Source of the DNA: Alcaligenaceae bacterium
Lineage (GTDB): Bacteria > Pseudomonadota > Gammaproteobacteria > Burkholderiales > Burkholderiaceae_B
Reading direction: 5' to 3'
Assembly: GCA_013416445.1 (NCBI GenBank)
Contig: JACCER010000003.1
Span: 124,001-188,000 of the forward strand
DNA length: 64,000 bases
The notes beneath the pieces were generated by a model that saw nothing but the letters and a program-made list of their open reading frames with translations, ran no database searches and had not been told where the DNA came from. The first letter of the stretch is position 1, and each line of letters begins with the position of its first letter. The position numbers and the translations under genes are program-made. Below are positions 16,665-26,277 of the stretch, in pieces.

Positions 16665-18401
16665 CTACGCCGATTCCATATCAAGCCCCTCGCGCGACAG
16701 GAAATCAAGGCTGGGCATGAGCGACAGCAAATGCTGGCTGTAGTCGTGTTGCGGGTTGGAAAACAGGGTTTCGGTATCGGCTACTTCAAGCAGTTCACCA
16801 TGGCGCATGACGCCGACGCGATCGCACATTTGCCGTATGACCGGCAAGTCGTGGCTGATAAATAAAATGGTCAAGCCCAGCGTTTCTTGCAGATCTTTAA
16901 GCAAGTTAAGAATTTGCGCCTGTATGGATACGTCCAGCGCCGATGTGGGTTCGTCGCAGATCAGAAAGCGCGGTCGTGTCGCGAGGGCGCGGGCTATGCA
17001 AATACGCTGACGCTGCCCGCCGGAGAATTCGTGCGGAAACCGGGCCAGTGCCTGATCGCCCAGACCGACGTAATCAAGCAGCCCACGCACTATCTGGCGG
17101 GTCAGTTTTTCGGTGGAGGCGATTTTGTGAAAGCGTATGGGCTCGGCCACGATGTCCAGAATGCGCATGCGCGGGTTCAATGATGAAAATGGGTCTTGGA
17201 ACACCATTTGTATCTGGCGCCGGAAGGCGTTCATCATTTTTGTATCAGAAAGCTGGGTAATATTGACATCGTTGAACGTGACCGAGCCGTGTGTGGTTTG
17301 GTACAGGCCGGCAATAAGCCGCGCTATGGTCGATTTGCCTGAGCCTGATTCGCCCACCAGGCCAAAGACCTCACCTTCCTGGATAGAAAAACTAACATCC
17401 TTGACGGCATCAAGGGTGACGCGATTATGCTTGAGGAAGGCATTTTTCAAGATGAACTGCATGCCCAGGTTCTCGACCTGCAACAAAGGTCCGTGGGAAC
17501 GTTCTCCGTCGCTGCGCCGCTGGCCCAGCCAGCGTGTTGCAACCGCCAGGTCGGTTTTTTGTTCAGGCTCGAGCACGTCTTCTATGTAGGTCACCATAGG
17601 GAAGCGCCGCAGCTTGATATCAGAGCGGGGCACAGCCGAAATCAGACTCTTGGTGTATAGATGCGTGGGGCTGCTCAGCAATGTCTTGGTGGGGCCTTCT
17701 TCAACCAGTTTGCCGCGATACAGCACAGCGACCCTGTCGGTGACTTCGGCGATCACTCCCATGTCGTGGGTGATCAGTATCATGCCCATTTGCTTGTCTT
17801 TGCATAGTTTGCGCAAGAGCTCCAGGATTTGCGCCTGTATGGATACGTCTAGCGCCGTGGTGGGCTCGTCGGCGATGATGACTTCGGGTTCGCAGCACAG
17901 CGCCAGGGCGATCACCACCCGTTGCCGCATGCCGCCTGAAAACTGATGCGGGTATTGTTCGAGCCGCATTTTGGCTTCGGTAATGCCCACGCTGGTCAAT
18001 AATTCCACGGCTCGCGCCTGGGCCTGTTGGCCATCCAGGTGCAAATGGACTTGCATGGTTTCGATTAACTGGCTGCCTATGGTTTGTAGCGGATCCAGCG
18101 AAGTCAGAGGATCTTGAAAAATCATCCCTATGCGTCGCCCGCGCACCAGTCGAAACGCGCTGGGCGATAGCTGGTCGATGCGTTCGCCATCAAGCAGCAC
18201 CATGCCGCCCGTCATTTTGCCAGGGGGTTCAAGCAGGCCGATCACCGCGTTGCCTATGGTGGATTTTCCGGCGCCAGATTCGCCCACCACACCCAGAATT
18301 TCACCCTTTTCCAGCGACAGGCTGACGTCCTGGATGGCTGTGATGTTTCCGCGTCGGCTGGAGAATTCGATGCGCAGGTTTTTGATATCCAACAATGCCA
18401 T
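16665..18401 (-). CDS. Peptide/nickel-type ABC transporter, fused double ATPase (DppD-DppF like)
   Basis: The protein has 578 residues with two complete ABC ATPase domains in one chain. Domain 1 has Walker [10 protein letters not shown], signature FSGGMRQR and Walker [13 protein letters not shown]; domain 2 has [17 protein letters not shown] and [12 protein letters not shown]. Each is followed by the oligopeptide-transporter C-terminal extension. The fused arrangement is like GsiA/YejF. I chose the ATG at 18401 (AAGG 9 bp upstream) over 18449, which would overlap the permease gene. It is the last gene of the operon with two permeases and a binding protein. Confidence 0.93.
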   Translation of the reverse strand: MALLDIKNLRIEFSSRRGNITAIQDVSLSLEKGEILGVVGESGAGKSTIGNAVIGLLEPPGKMTGGMVLLDGERIDQLSPSAFRLVRGRRIGMIFQDPLTSLDPLQTIGSQLIETMQVHLHLDGQQAQARAVELLTSVGITEAKMRLEQYPHQFSGGMRQRVVIALALCCEPEVIIADEPTTALDVSIQAQILELLRKLCKDKQMGMILITHDMGVIAEVTDRVAVLYRGKLVEEGPTKTLLSSPTHLYTKSLISAVPRSDIKLRRFPMVTYIEDVLEPEQKTDLAVATRWLGQRRSDGERSHGPLLQVENLGMQFILKNAFLKHNRVTLDAVKDVSFSIQEGEVFGLVGESGSGKSTIARLIAGLYQTTHGSVTFNDVNITQLSDTKMMNAFRRQIQMVFQDPFSSLNPRMRILDIVAEPIRFHKIASTEKLTRQIVRGLLDYVGLGDQALARFPHEFSGGQRQRICIARALATRPRFLICDEPTSALDVSIQAQILNLLKDLQETLGLTILFISHDLPVIRQMCDRVGVMRHGELLEVADTETLFSNPQHDYSQHLLSLMPSLDFLSREGLDMESA

Positions 18402-18412
18402 ATGCTTGCGCC

Positions 18413-19330
18413 TTAACGAAGCTTGGGATTGAGCGCGTCGCGCAACCAATCGCCCAGCAAATTAACTGATAAGGCCAGTAAGACCAGCGCAATACCTGGA
18501 AAAATGGAAATCCACCAGTCGCCGGAAAACAGATAACTGTTGCCTATGCGTATTAGGGTGCCCAGTGACGGCGTGGTGGGTGGAATGCCTACGCCCAGAA
18601 AAGACAGGGTGGCTTCGGTAATGATGGCCAGGGCCAGATGGATGGTGGCAATGACCAGTACCGGCCCAAGGACATTGGGAAGAATATGGCGATGCAATAC
18701 AGTAAAGGGGCGCATGCCGATCAGGCGGGCGGCCTGCACATATTCTTTATTGCGCTCGACCATGGTGGCGCCGCGCACTGTGCGGGCGTATTGCACCCAG
18801 CCGGAAATGCCTATGGCGAAAATCAGCACATATAGGGAAAGGCTGTCTTGAGAGTCGCGTGGCAACAGGCCACGCGCCACACCGTCGATAAGCAGGGCGA
18901 TAAGAATGGCGGGAAAAGACAACTGCACATCGGCAATGCGCATAATGATGCTGTCGATGCGCCCGCCTACATAGCCGCTGATCAGGCCCAGGCTGACACC
19001 GATAACCAATGAGAACAGCACTGATGCAAACCCCACCAGCAACGAGATGCGTGACCCATACAAAATGGCCGACAGCATGTCGCGGCCTTGATCGTCGGTG
19101 CCCAGCCAGAAGCGTGGGTCGCCATCAGGGTTCCAGGCTGGAGGGATATTGGCATCGAGCAAGTCCAGGGTAGCCAGGTCGAACGGATTATGAGGCGCAA
19201 TCCAGGGGGCGCAGATGGCCCCGACGATAAGCACCAGGGCCACAATGGCCGAGATGATCGCGCTGGGAGAGCGGCTGAAACTGTAGAACATGTCGCTGTT
19301 GTAGGCGCGAGACAGGAGGTTTTGGGCCAT
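18413..19330 (-). CDS. ABC transporter permease, DppC/OppC type
   Basis: The protein has 305 residues. The N-terminal cytoplasmic segment and first helix (AIISAIVALVLIVGAICAPWI) are typical of DppC. The APHNPF motif, GTDDQGRDMLSAILYGSRISL and the inner-membrane EAA-loop region (AARLIGMRPFTVLHRHILPNVLGP) are present. It pairs with the neighbouring DppB-like permease to form the membrane channel for a peptide or similar solute. It starts 12 bp after the upstream permease stop. Confidence 0.93.
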   Translation of the reverse strand: MAQNLLSRAYNSDMFYSFSRSPSAIISAIVALVLIVGAICAPWIAPHNPFDLATLDLLDANIPPAWNPDGDPRFWLGTDDQGRDMLSAILYGSRISLLVGFASVLFSLVIGVSLGLISGYVGGRIDSIIMRIADVQLSFPAILIALLIDGVARGLLPRDSQDSLSLYVLIFAIGISGWVQYARTVRGATMVERNKEYVQAARLIGMRPFTVLHRHILPNVLGPVLVIATIHLALAIITEATLSFLGVGIPPTTPSLGTLIRIGNSYLFSGDWWISIFPGIALVLLALSVNLLGDWLRDALNPKLR

Positions 19331-19342
19331 TTTCTAGACCTT

Positions 19343-20314
19343 CTAACTTTTTTGCACGCGTAGCCGTGGATCGACAACGAAATACAATAAATCAACAATA
19401 AGATTAATGATCACGAAGAAGAAAGCGATCAGCAACAGGTAGGCGGCCATGACGGGAATGTCTACAGCGCCTATCGACTGTATGAACAGCAGGCCCATGC
19501 CGGGCCACTGGAAAACTGTTTCGGTGATGATGGAAAAAGCAATGATGGAGCCCAGTTGCAGGCCGGTAATGGTAATAACCGGGACCAGCGTGTTTTTCAG
19601 GGCATGCCGGAAATTGATCATGCGTTCGGGCAAGCCACGAGCCCGGGCAAACTTGATGAAATCAGTTTGCATGGCCTCGAGCATTTCAGCGCGCACCAGG
19701 CGCATGATGAGTGTCATTTGAAACAGGGCCAGGGTGAAAGCCGGCATGATCATCGATAGCCAGCCGCTTTTGGTCAGGAAGCCAGTGGACCACCACCCCA
19801 GTTGCACGACGTCGCCGCGTCCGAAGCTGGGCAGCCAGCGCAGCATGACACCGAAAAAAAGTATCATCAGTATGCCGATCAGGAAAGTAGGCAGCGATAT
19901 GCCGATCAGCGAAATGGTCATGAAGGTGCGCGATAGCACGCCGTTGCGTTTCAGGGCGGTGTAGATGCCCATGGGTATGCCCAGGAACAGGGCCATCAGC
20001 GCTGATACCAGTGATAGTTCCAGGGTGGCGGGCAAGCGGCTTTCAATGAGATCGCTGACAGGCCGGCGCTGCCGGTACGACATCCCGAAATCGCCCTGTA
20101 CTACCTTGCCAAGAAAACGCGCATACTGCAGCAGGAACGGGTCGTCCAGCCCCAGTTGCTGGCGCAGTTCGGCGCGTTGTTCCAGTGTTGTGTCCTGGCC
20201 CACCATGTTGTTGATGGGGTCGCCGACGTAGCGAAACATCGCAAAGGCAATGAATGCCACTGCGAGCATCACAAAAATCGACTGGAAAATCCGCCGGGCA
20301 ATGAAATTAAGCAT
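19343..20314 (-). CDS. ABC transporter permease, DppB/OppB type
   Basis: The protein has 323 residues. The N-terminus LNFIARRIFQSIFVMLAVAFIAFAMFR, the short periplasmic segment QLGLDDPFLLQYARFL, the GDFGMSYRQRRPV motif and the EAA loop (FARARGLPERMINFRHALKNTLVPVITI) identify the DppB family. Six or so transmembrane helices are expected. It follows the binding-protein gene after 91 bp that contain a stable hairpin. Confidence 0.93.
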   Translation of the reverse strand: MLNFIARRIFQSIFVMLAVAFIAFAMFRYVGDPINNMVGQDTTLEQRAELRQQLGLDDPFLLQYARFLGKVVQGDFGMSYRQRRPVSDLIESRLPATLELSLVSALMALFLGIPMGIYTALKRNGVLSRTFMTISLIGISLPTFLIGILMILFFGVMLRWLPSFGRGDVVQLGWWSTGFLTKSGWLSMIMPAFTLALFQMTLIMRLVRAEMLEAMQTDFIKFARARGLPERMINFRHALKNTLVPVITITGLQLGSIIAFSIITETVFQWPGMGLLFIQSIGAVDIPVMAAYLLLIAFFFVIINLIVDLLYFVVDPRLRVQKS

Positions 20315-20359
20315 GTAGATACATTTTTAGTATTTGAGCAGGCACAGGCTGGCGAGCCC

Positions 20360-20386
20360 CGCCACCGCTCCAGGTGGATGGTGGCG
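20360..20386 (-). other. Intra-operon hairpin between binding-protein and permease genes
   Basis: Inverted repeat CGCCACC / GGTGGCG with a 13-nt loop, without a T-run. In solute ABC operons such hairpins often protect the 3' end of the abundant binding-protein message or reduce read-through into the permeases. This role is inferred from position only. Confidence 0.5.
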
Positions 20387-20405
20387 AGGTGGTCATGGCT
20401 GTGCG

Positions 20406-22010
20406 TTAAGGCATAACTACATTGCGGATATCAAGCACGTCATCGGCTCGTTGTGCCAGCTTGATGCCTTTACTGATGCCCCATGACATGGGCTGCTGGT
20501 GCAAAGGCAGGTAGCCGTAATCGTTGCGCAGCATGGTGAATGCTTCTTTGATCATGGCGTTGCGCTTGGCCTGGTCGGTTTCGGTATCGATCTTGGCGGT
20601 CAGGGCGTCGATTTCCTTGTTGCAGTAGCCGCCCAGGTTGAACTGGCCCGCCGCAGTCTTGGCATCGCGGCAGGACACCAGGTTGGTCAGTGCGTTGGCC
20701 GCATCGATAGAGCTTGGCGTCCAGCCCAGCATGTACATGCTGGTGTTGTTGCCGGCCTGCAGCAGGATCTTGGCAAAGTACTTGGACTTGGTTTGTGCCA
20801 GCAGGTCGATTTTGATGCCTACGCGCGCCAGCATGCTGGCCACTGCCTGGCAGACCTTTTCGTCGTTGACGTAACGGTCGTTGGGGCAGTCCAGTTGCAC
20901 GCTGAAGCCATCCGGGTAACCGGCTTCGGCCAGCAGCTTCTTGGCTTTTTCAACATCGGGCTTGTAGGGCGCGCCAAAGGATTCGTCGTAGCCGTTGATT
21001 TTATCGGCGATAAGCGTGCCTAGCGGCTTGGCTGCGCCGCGCATGATCTTCTGGTTGATGACGTTGGTATCGACAGCAAGGTCGACGGCTTGGCGCACGC
21101 GCTTGTCTTTGAAGGGGTTTTTGCCTTTGATATTGGAAAACAGGAGTTCGTCGCGGTGTTGGTCCATGCCGATGAACACGGCACGCGCTTCAGGCTCGTT
21201 CATGACCTGGACGTTGGGTTCTTTTTCCAGGCGGGGCCAGTCTTGTACCGGCACGGGAATGACGATGTCCATTTCTCCGGAAATCAGGGCGGCGACACGG
21301 GTTGATTCTTGGGAAATTGGCTGGAAGACGATATCGGTGACATTGGTGGGGATGTCTTTGTTCCAGTAGCCATCAAAGCGCTTGAGCGTGGTTTTGACGT
21401 CGGGTTGGCGGTCTACGATGATAAACGGACCTGTACCGTTTTCGTGCAGGTTGGCGTAATTGCTTTCGCCACCTTTAACGTTGGTGGCTTCAGTGGTTTT
21501 GTTTTTTTCTGCCCAAGGCTTGCTCATCATGTATAGAAAAGTCCAGTCGCGTGGCAAGATAGGATTGGGTGTGGGGGTTGTGACCTCTACTGTGTGGTCG
21601 TCGATTTTCTTGATGTTAGTGGCTTTGGCGGCATAGCCTTTCATGTCGGAGCCCTGCGTCAGGGCGCGTTGCCAGGAAAAGATGACATCATCGGCGGTAA
21701 AGGGGCTGCCATCATGGAATTTGACCCCCTTGCGCAGGTGGAATACCCATTTGGTGGGCTCGGGGTTTTCCCATTTTTCAGCTAACAATGGCACCAGTTT
21801 CAGGTCTTTGTCGTAGCCGGTAAGGGTTTCGTAGAACCAGCCTTGAAACCCCAGCGTAAAGGTTTCGTTCAGCGCCATGGGGTCAAGTGACGCCATGTCG
21901 CCCTGGTACGACCAGCGCAGTGTTTTGGCGGCTGCCGATTGTGATATGCCCACGCTTAGCGCGAGTGTGGCGGCAATGGCGGTATGTTTTATAAGTTGTT
22001 TAAGCTTCAT
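20406..22010 (-). CDS. ABC transporter periplasmic substrate-binding protein, DppA/OppA type (SBP_bac_5)
   Basis: The protein has 534 residues with a signal peptide (TAIAATLALSVGISQSAAA, cleaved before KTLRWSY). It has the family-5 binding fold: LDPMALNETFT, LAEKWENPEPTKWVFHLRKG, then KFHDGSPFTADDVIFSWQRA and VRQAVDLAVDT. Family 5 proteins bind di-/oligopeptides, glutathione, nickel or opines; the ligand is not readable here. As the first gene of the transport operon, just downstream of an ArgE-like deacetylase, uptake of an N-acylated amino acid or peptide is a reasonable guess. Confidence 0.94.
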   Translation of the reverse strand: MKLKQLIKHTAIAATLALSVGISQSAAAKTLRWSYQGDMASLDPMALNETFTLGFQGWFYETLTGYDKDLKLVPLLAEKWENPEPTKWVFHLRKGVKFHDGSPFTADDVIFSWQRALTQGSDMKGYAAKATNIKKIDDHTVEVTTPTPNPILPRDWTFLYMMSKPWAEKNKTTEATNVKGGESNYANLHENGTGPFIIVDRQPDVKTTLKRFDGYWNKDIPTNVTDIVFQPISQESTRVAALISGEMDIVIPVPVQDWPRLEKEPNVQVMNEPEARAVFIGMDQHRDELLFSNIKGKNPFKDKRVRQAVDLAVDTNVINQKIMRGAAKPLGTLIADKINGYDESFGAPYKPDVEKAKKLLAEAGYPDGFSVQLDCPNDRYVNDEKVCQAVASMLARVGIKIDLLAQTKSKYFAKILLQAGNNTSMYMLGWTPSSIDAANALTNLVSCRDAKTAAGQFNLGGYCNKEIDALTAKIDTETDQAKRNAMIKEAFTMLRNDYGYLPLHQQPMSWGISKGIKLAQRADDVLDIRNVVMP

Positions 22011-22170
22011 GGTTGTCTCCTGCCCTAGTATTGTGGTGGGTCGCTGTGTTGATGCGCCCGTTTTGCGGCATGCCCGGACCAGCGCTGCGTGGGCGCGTTT
22101 CCAGGGTTGTTTGCATGAATGACGTACGGCTCCTTTAGGTATTGGGGTATGACGAACGAATATGGCTGGT

Positions 22171-23352
22171 TTAACTGGCTAGCTGGTTGATGACGTCTTC
22201 CAGGAATTGCTCGCAGGCGCTTACCTGCGAGATGTCGATGTATTCATTGGGCTGATGCGCCTGGTCAATAGAGCCGGGGCCGCAAAGCACGACTGAAAAC
22301 CCGCGCTCTTGGAACTGCCCCGCTTCGGCGGCGTAGGGCACGACATCGCCATGGGTATGGCCGCACAGGCCAAATACCAGGTCTTGCGCGGCGCCGCCCT
22401 GGTCCTGCAGGGGTGGAGCGTCGGCCATGATTTCGGTGGTGATGGAGGCCGCCGGTGCTATGGCTTGCATGGCGGGCAACAAGGAATTGACGTAATCCTG
22501 GAAGCGGTTAAGGTATTGACGCCAGTCGTCGCCTGGCAGGGTGCGAATGTCCCATACGAATGAGCATTCGCGTGAAATGATATTTAGCGCCGTACCGCCG
22601 TTCACCACGCCCACGTGCAACGTGGTGTAGGGTGGCTCGAAGCGGCAGGCCGGGTCGGCGGCGGCTTTGTTCTCAGCCATCATGTCGTCAATGAAGCTGA
22701 TGAGCTTTGCTCCGGTCATGACGGCGCTGACCCCGCGCTGTACCTGGCTGGAATGCGCTTCGTGGCCGATAATGGTAGTGCGCAGGGCTGCGATGCCTTT
22801 GTGCGCCACGATGGGGCGCATGCTGGTGGGTTCGCCGACGATGACTGCGCTGGGCTTGGCAATATCGGTAACCAGGCGTTCTATCATGGCCGGCGCGCCG
22901 AAGCAGCCTATTTCTTCGTCGTAGCTTAAAGCGAAGTGAATGGGGCGTTTCAGCCCTTTTGCCAGCATGTCGGGCACCATGGCCAGCGCCACCGCTGAAA
23001 ATGCCTTCATGTCGCAGGTGCCGCGGCCATACAGCCGGCCCTCTTTCTGGGCGATGGTGAAGGGGTCGGTATCCCAGGGCTGGCCATCGACTGGCACGAC
23101 ATCGGTATGGCCCGACAACACCACGCCGCCTTCCACATTCGGGCCTACTGTGGCAAACAGGTTGGCCTTGGTCCCTTCGGTATTGGAAACCAGGTGGCTT
23201 TGCACCCCATGGCCAGCCAGGTAGTCGCGCACGTAGTGGATGAGATCGAGGTTGGAGTTGCGCGAGACGGTATCGAAACCGACAAGTTTGGTAATCATGT
23301 CCAGGGACTGGGGTTTCACTGAGGGAATCTCCGTTGTGGCTGCAGAACGCAT
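22171..23352 (-). CDS. argE: Acetylornithine deacetylase (M20 family, ArgE type)
   Basis: The M20 metallopeptidase family hydrolyses N-acetylornithine or other N-acyl amino acids. The product has 393 residues from the ATG at 23352 (a GTG at 23370 would add six). Metal and catalytic motifs: SGHTDVVPVDGQPW (His and catalytic Asp), GRGTCDMKAF (bridging Asp), SYDEEIGCFGA (general-base and metal Glu), GEPTSM, and the C-terminal metal His in DQAHQPNEYI. It lies upstream of the peptide-type ABC operon on the same strand with a 160-bp gap, so its substrate may come from that importer rather than from arginine biosynthesis. Confidence 0.88.
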   Translation of the reverse strand: MRSAATTEIPSVKPQSLDMITKLVGFDTVSRNSNLDLIHYVRDYLAGHGVQSHLVSNTEGTKANLFATVGPNVEGGVVLSGHTDVVPVDGQPWDTDPFTIAQKEGRLYGRGTCDMKAFSAVALAMVPDMLAKGLKRPIHFALSYDEEIGCFGAPAMIERLVTDIAKPSAVIVGEPTSMRPIVAHKGIAALRTTIIGHEAHSSQVQRGVSAVMTGAKLISFIDDMMAENKAAADPACRFEPPYTTLHVGVVNGGTALNIISRECSFVWDIRTLPGDDWRQYLNRFQDYVNSLLPAMQAIAPAASITTEIMADAPPLQDQGGAAQDLVFGLCGHTHGDVVPYAAEAGQFQERGFSVVLCGPGSIDQAHQPNEYIDISQVSACEQFLEDVINQLAS

Positions 23353-23467
23353 CGTGGCGCCACGGCGCACGTCAGGCAGCTTGATCTGATAATCGCTGAT
23401 GTTAGCGAAGGAGGGCTTTGAACGTCAATGCATGGGCGTTGGGGTATGCCCGGACGCAAGCTTTTCC

Positions 23468-23516
23468 TTGACAAAAAAATCAATTTACTTGAAAGTAGTA
23501 TTGTTACTTAAAAGTA
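23468..23516 (+). promoter_or_regulatory. Promoter region with two tandem TACTTNAAAGTA operators
   Basis: TTGACA at 23468-23473 is a good -35 box; the -10 is not obvious. Two 12-bp palindromes, TACTTGAAAGTA (23486-23497) and TACTTAAAAGTA (23505-23516), are spaced 19 bp centre to centre, close to two helical turns. This suits cooperative binding by a TetR dimer pair; the TetR gene at the end of the same operon (25529-26188) is the likely source. The crotonase ATG follows 24 bp later. Confidence 0.7.
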
Positions 23517-23540
23517 TTGTTATAAAGCGAAAAATTAATT

Positions 23541-24341
23541 ATGGAAAACGTACTTTTATTTGAGCGCGAGGGTGGCGTGGCACGTTTGACCTTGAATCGT
23601 CCCGAGAACGGTAATGCCTTGAATATGGACATGGCCCGTGCGCTGATGAATGCTGCAATCGAATGCGATGCCGACGACTCAATACGCTGCGTGCTATTGA
23701 CTGCAAAGGGGAAACTATTCTGCGCAGGTGGTGACGTTACCGAGTTTAGTCAGCAAACAGACGCATTACAGGCTTTTCTTAAGGAAATATCAGGCTATCT
23801 GCATTTGGCGATATCCCGTTACATGCGCATGGCCAAGCCAGTGGTGACGGCCGTGAATGGTCCGGCCGCAGGCGCGGGCATTGGGTTGGCTGCTTTTGCG
23901 GACATCGTCCTGGTTGATCCAAGCGCTCATTTTACTGCCGCATATACGAGGCTGGGCTTATCACCGGACGGCGCAACGACTTGGCTGTTGCCCAGACTGA
24001 TTGGGCTTAGGCATACGCAGGAATTCTTGCTGAGCAACCGCCGCCTAACTGCTGATGAGGCCGCCGCGCTTGGCCTGGTAACCCGAGTGGTCAAACCGCC
24101 GCTCGTGCTGCAGGACGAAGCGGCTGCTTTGGCGCACGAGTTGGCGCAAGGCGCTACTGCGGCCCTGGGCCGCACCCGTCTTTTGCTATTGGATAGTTTC
24201 TCGACTCAGGTCGAGACGCAGATGGAATTTGAAAGTCGCGCCATTTCGTCCCTGGCGCGCACGGCTGAAGTACAGGAAGGCTTGGCCGCGTTCATAAAAG
24301 GGCGAAGGGTGGAAACCAAAAAAGGAGATCAACATGGCTGA
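23541..24341 (+). CDS. Enoyl-CoA hydratase/isomerase family protein (PaaG-like)
   Basis: The protein has 266 residues. The crotonase motifs NRPENGNALNMDMA, KLFCAGGDVTEF and NGPAAGAGIGLAAFADIVL are clear. Instead of the hydratase glutamates it has Gly (in GAGIG) and Tyr (AAYTRLG), followed by LSPDGATTWLLPRLIG. That PDG motif places it with the PaaG / delta-isomerase side of the family, so ring-isomerase or double-bond isomerase chemistry is as likely as hydration. Its 3' end overlaps the thiolase start by 8 bp. Confidence 0.87.
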   Translation: MENVLLFEREGGVARLTLNRPENGNALNMDMARALMNAAIECDADDSIRCVLLTAKGKLFCAGGDVTEFSQQTDALQAFLKEISGYLHLAISRYMRMAKPVVTAVNGPAAGAGIGLAAFADIVLVDPSAHFTAAYTRLGLSPDGATTWLLPRLIGLRHTQEFLLSNRRLTADEAAALGLVTRVVKPPLVLQDEAAALAHELAQGATAALGRTRLLLLDSFSTQVETQMEFESRAISSLARTAEVQEGLAAFIKGRRVETKKGDQHG

Positions 24342-25494
24342 GGCATTTATCGTACAGGCGGTGCGTACCGCCGGAGGCAAGCGCAATGGCGCACTGGCCG
24401 GCACGCATCCCGCTGATCTGGGCGCGGCTGTACTGGACGCGTTGGTCGATCGATCAGGGATCGATCCGGCCGTCATCGAAGACGTTATCGTTGGGTGTGT
24501 CACCCAGGCTGGCGAGCAGTCATTCGCTTTTGGGCGAAATATGGTGCTTGCGTCCTGCCTGCCAATGTCGGTGCCGGCGGTCACTGTTGACAGGCAATGT
24601 GGATCATCCCAGCAGGCCTTGCATTTTGCATTGCAGGCGGTGATGTCGGGAACCCAGGATGTGGTGATAGCCGCAGGCGCAGAAAGCATGACACGCGTCC
24701 CCATGGGATCCAATTTCAGGCTGCACGCCAAGGCAGGAATAGGCGAAGGACCCTGGAGCCGAAAAATCCTTGAACGGTACGGCGTTGACGAGTTCAACCA
24801 ATTCGTGTCGGCTCAGGCAATTGCCGACAAGTACGGGCTCGACAGGCAAACCATGGACGAATACGCGCTGCTGAGCCATCGGCGTGCTGCACAGGCAATA
24901 CAAGCAGGGGCGTTCAGGCAAGAAATCGTGCCTATCCAGTGCGAGAACGGTGTATTCGACCAGGACGAGGGGGTACGCGTCGATGCTTCGCTTGAGGCGA
25001 TGTCTCTTATTAGGCCGATATTGGAAGGTGGGTCGGTGACCGCTGCCAACGCCAGCCAGATGACCGACGGCGCGTCGGGGATTCTTGTCGTCAGCGAGGC
25101 TGCCGTAAGGCGCTTTAATCTGGCCCCGCTCGCGCGCATTCGCAATCTCACGGTAACGGCGGGTGATCCCGTACTGATGCTAGAGGAACCCATCCCCGCT
25201 ACACGCAAGGCGCTGGCGCGAGCAGGCATGACCTTGGACGATATCGATCTTTTCGAAGTCAATGAAGCCTTTGCCGCGATTCCTCTTGCCTGGCTGGCTG
25301 CCCTTGGCGCAGACCCCGAGAAGTTGAACGTGCATGGCGGCGCCATAGCGTTAGGTCATCCGCTGGGGGCCACGGGAGCAAAGTTAATGACGACGCTGAT
25401 ACATGCTTTGCGATCGCGAGGCCTGCGCTATGGCTTGCAGGCCATGTGCGAGGGTGGGGGTACCGCCAACGTCACGATTGTGGAAGCGCTTTAA
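24334..25494 (+). CDS. Acetyl-CoA acetyltransferase / 3-ketoacyl-CoA thiolase
   Basis: The thiolase has 386 residues. Catalytic elements: nucleophilic Cys in VDRQCGSSQQALHFA near residue 89, NEAFAAIPLAWL near 310, the catalytic His in IALGHPLGATGAKL near 345, and CEGGGTANVTI near 375. It cleaves 3-ketoacyl-CoA to acetyl-CoA and a shortened acyl-CoA. The ATG is preceded by AAAGGAG and overlaps the crotonase gene, so the two are translationally coupled. A TetR gene follows 34 bp downstream. Confidence 0.94.
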   Translation: MAEAFIVQAVRTAGGKRNGALAGTHPADLGAAVLDALVDRSGIDPAVIEDVIVGCVTQAGEQSFAFGRNMVLASCLPMSVPAVTVDRQCGSSQQALHFALQAVMSGTQDVVIAAGAESMTRVPMGSNFRLHAKAGIGEGPWSRKILERYGVDEFNQFVSAQAIADKYGLDRQTMDEYALLSHRRAAQAIQAGAFRQEIVPIQCENGVFDQDEGVRVDASLEAMSLIRPILEGGSVTAANASQMTDGASGILVVSEAAVRRFNLAPLARIRNLTVTAGDPVLMLEEPIPATRKALARAGMTLDDIDLFEVNEAFAAIPLAWLAALGADPEKLNVHGGAIALGHPLGATGAKLMTTLIHALRSRGLRYGLQAMCEGGGTANVTIVEAL

Positions 25495-25528
25495 ACTATG
25501 GCGCCACTGCAATTATAAGGAGTTGAGC

Positions 25529-26188
25529 GTGAGTAGCAGCACAGCAGCATCGCCATGGACAAATACCAGCGATCCTAAGCAGGCTCGTCTCAACAAGCGG
25601 GAAGCCGTGTTGAGGGCGGCGGCTCAAGTCTTCAATGAAAAAGGGTTTCAGAGCACCAATCTTGACGAAGTGGCAGAGCGTCTGAATGTCACGAAGCCTA
25701 CACTTTATTACTATGTAAGCAGCAAAGACGAGATACTTTTTGAGTGTGTCAAGATTGGGCTGACGATGCTGCATGAGTCGATACAAGAGGTGGCTGCTCA
25801 CGGCGGGACTGCCTTTGATAAATTGAAGGCAGCTATGCACAGGTATGCAGAAATTGTCACCATGGATTTTGGCAAATGTGTAATACGAGTGGGGGAAGAT
25901 CCACTTCCTGCAGAAAGTCAGATTAAGTTGCGGCGAATCAAAGCCCTTATCGATGCAGAGTTCAGGCAGTTGATAGAACAGGGGATCGCCGAGGGAAGCA
26001 TCAAGCCATGTGACCCGAAAATTGCAGCGTTTACTATTGCCGGAGCCTTGAGCTGGATAGCACGCTGGTATAGGCCGTCAGGTGCCCTGAAACCTGATGA
26101 AATTGCTGATCAGTGCATAGCCCTGTTGCTCACGGGCTTTTGCCCACCTAAAGAAGTGAATCAGATCCTGGCTGATATCAAGGATTAA
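25529..26188 (+). CDS. TetR-family transcriptional regulator
   Basis: The product has 219 residues from the GTG at 25529, which lies 6 bp after a strong AAGGAG. A longer frame reaching back to 25403 runs into the thiolase gene and is not supported. The HTH is TNLDEVAERLNVTKPTLYYYVSSKDEILF; the C-terminal domain ends with ALSWIARWYRPSGAL, the same AL-W-WYRP pattern as in the other TetR proteins here. It is the third gene of the crotonase-thiolase-tetR operon and probably autoregulates it through the tandem palindromes at 23486-23516. The 17 bp from 25515 to the start codon recur exactly at 33427. Confidence 0.9.
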   Translation: MSSSTAASPWTNTSDPKQARLNKREAVLRAAAQVFNEKGFQSTNLDEVAERLNVTKPTLYYYVSSKDEILFECVKIGLTMLHESIQEVAAHGGTAFDKLKAAMHRYAEIVTMDFGKCVIRVGEDPLPAESQIKLRRIKALIDAEFRQLIEQGIAEGSIKPCDPKIAAFTIAGALSWIARWYRPSGALKPDEIADQCIALLLTGFCPPKEVNQILADIKD

Positions 26189-26277
26189 ATGCCAGCATGC
26201 ATGGTCGTCAACGACAAGAGCGAAACTGAGAAAACCGGGCAACAAGATATCGAGCATTCTCAGATGCGGAACCAGGC

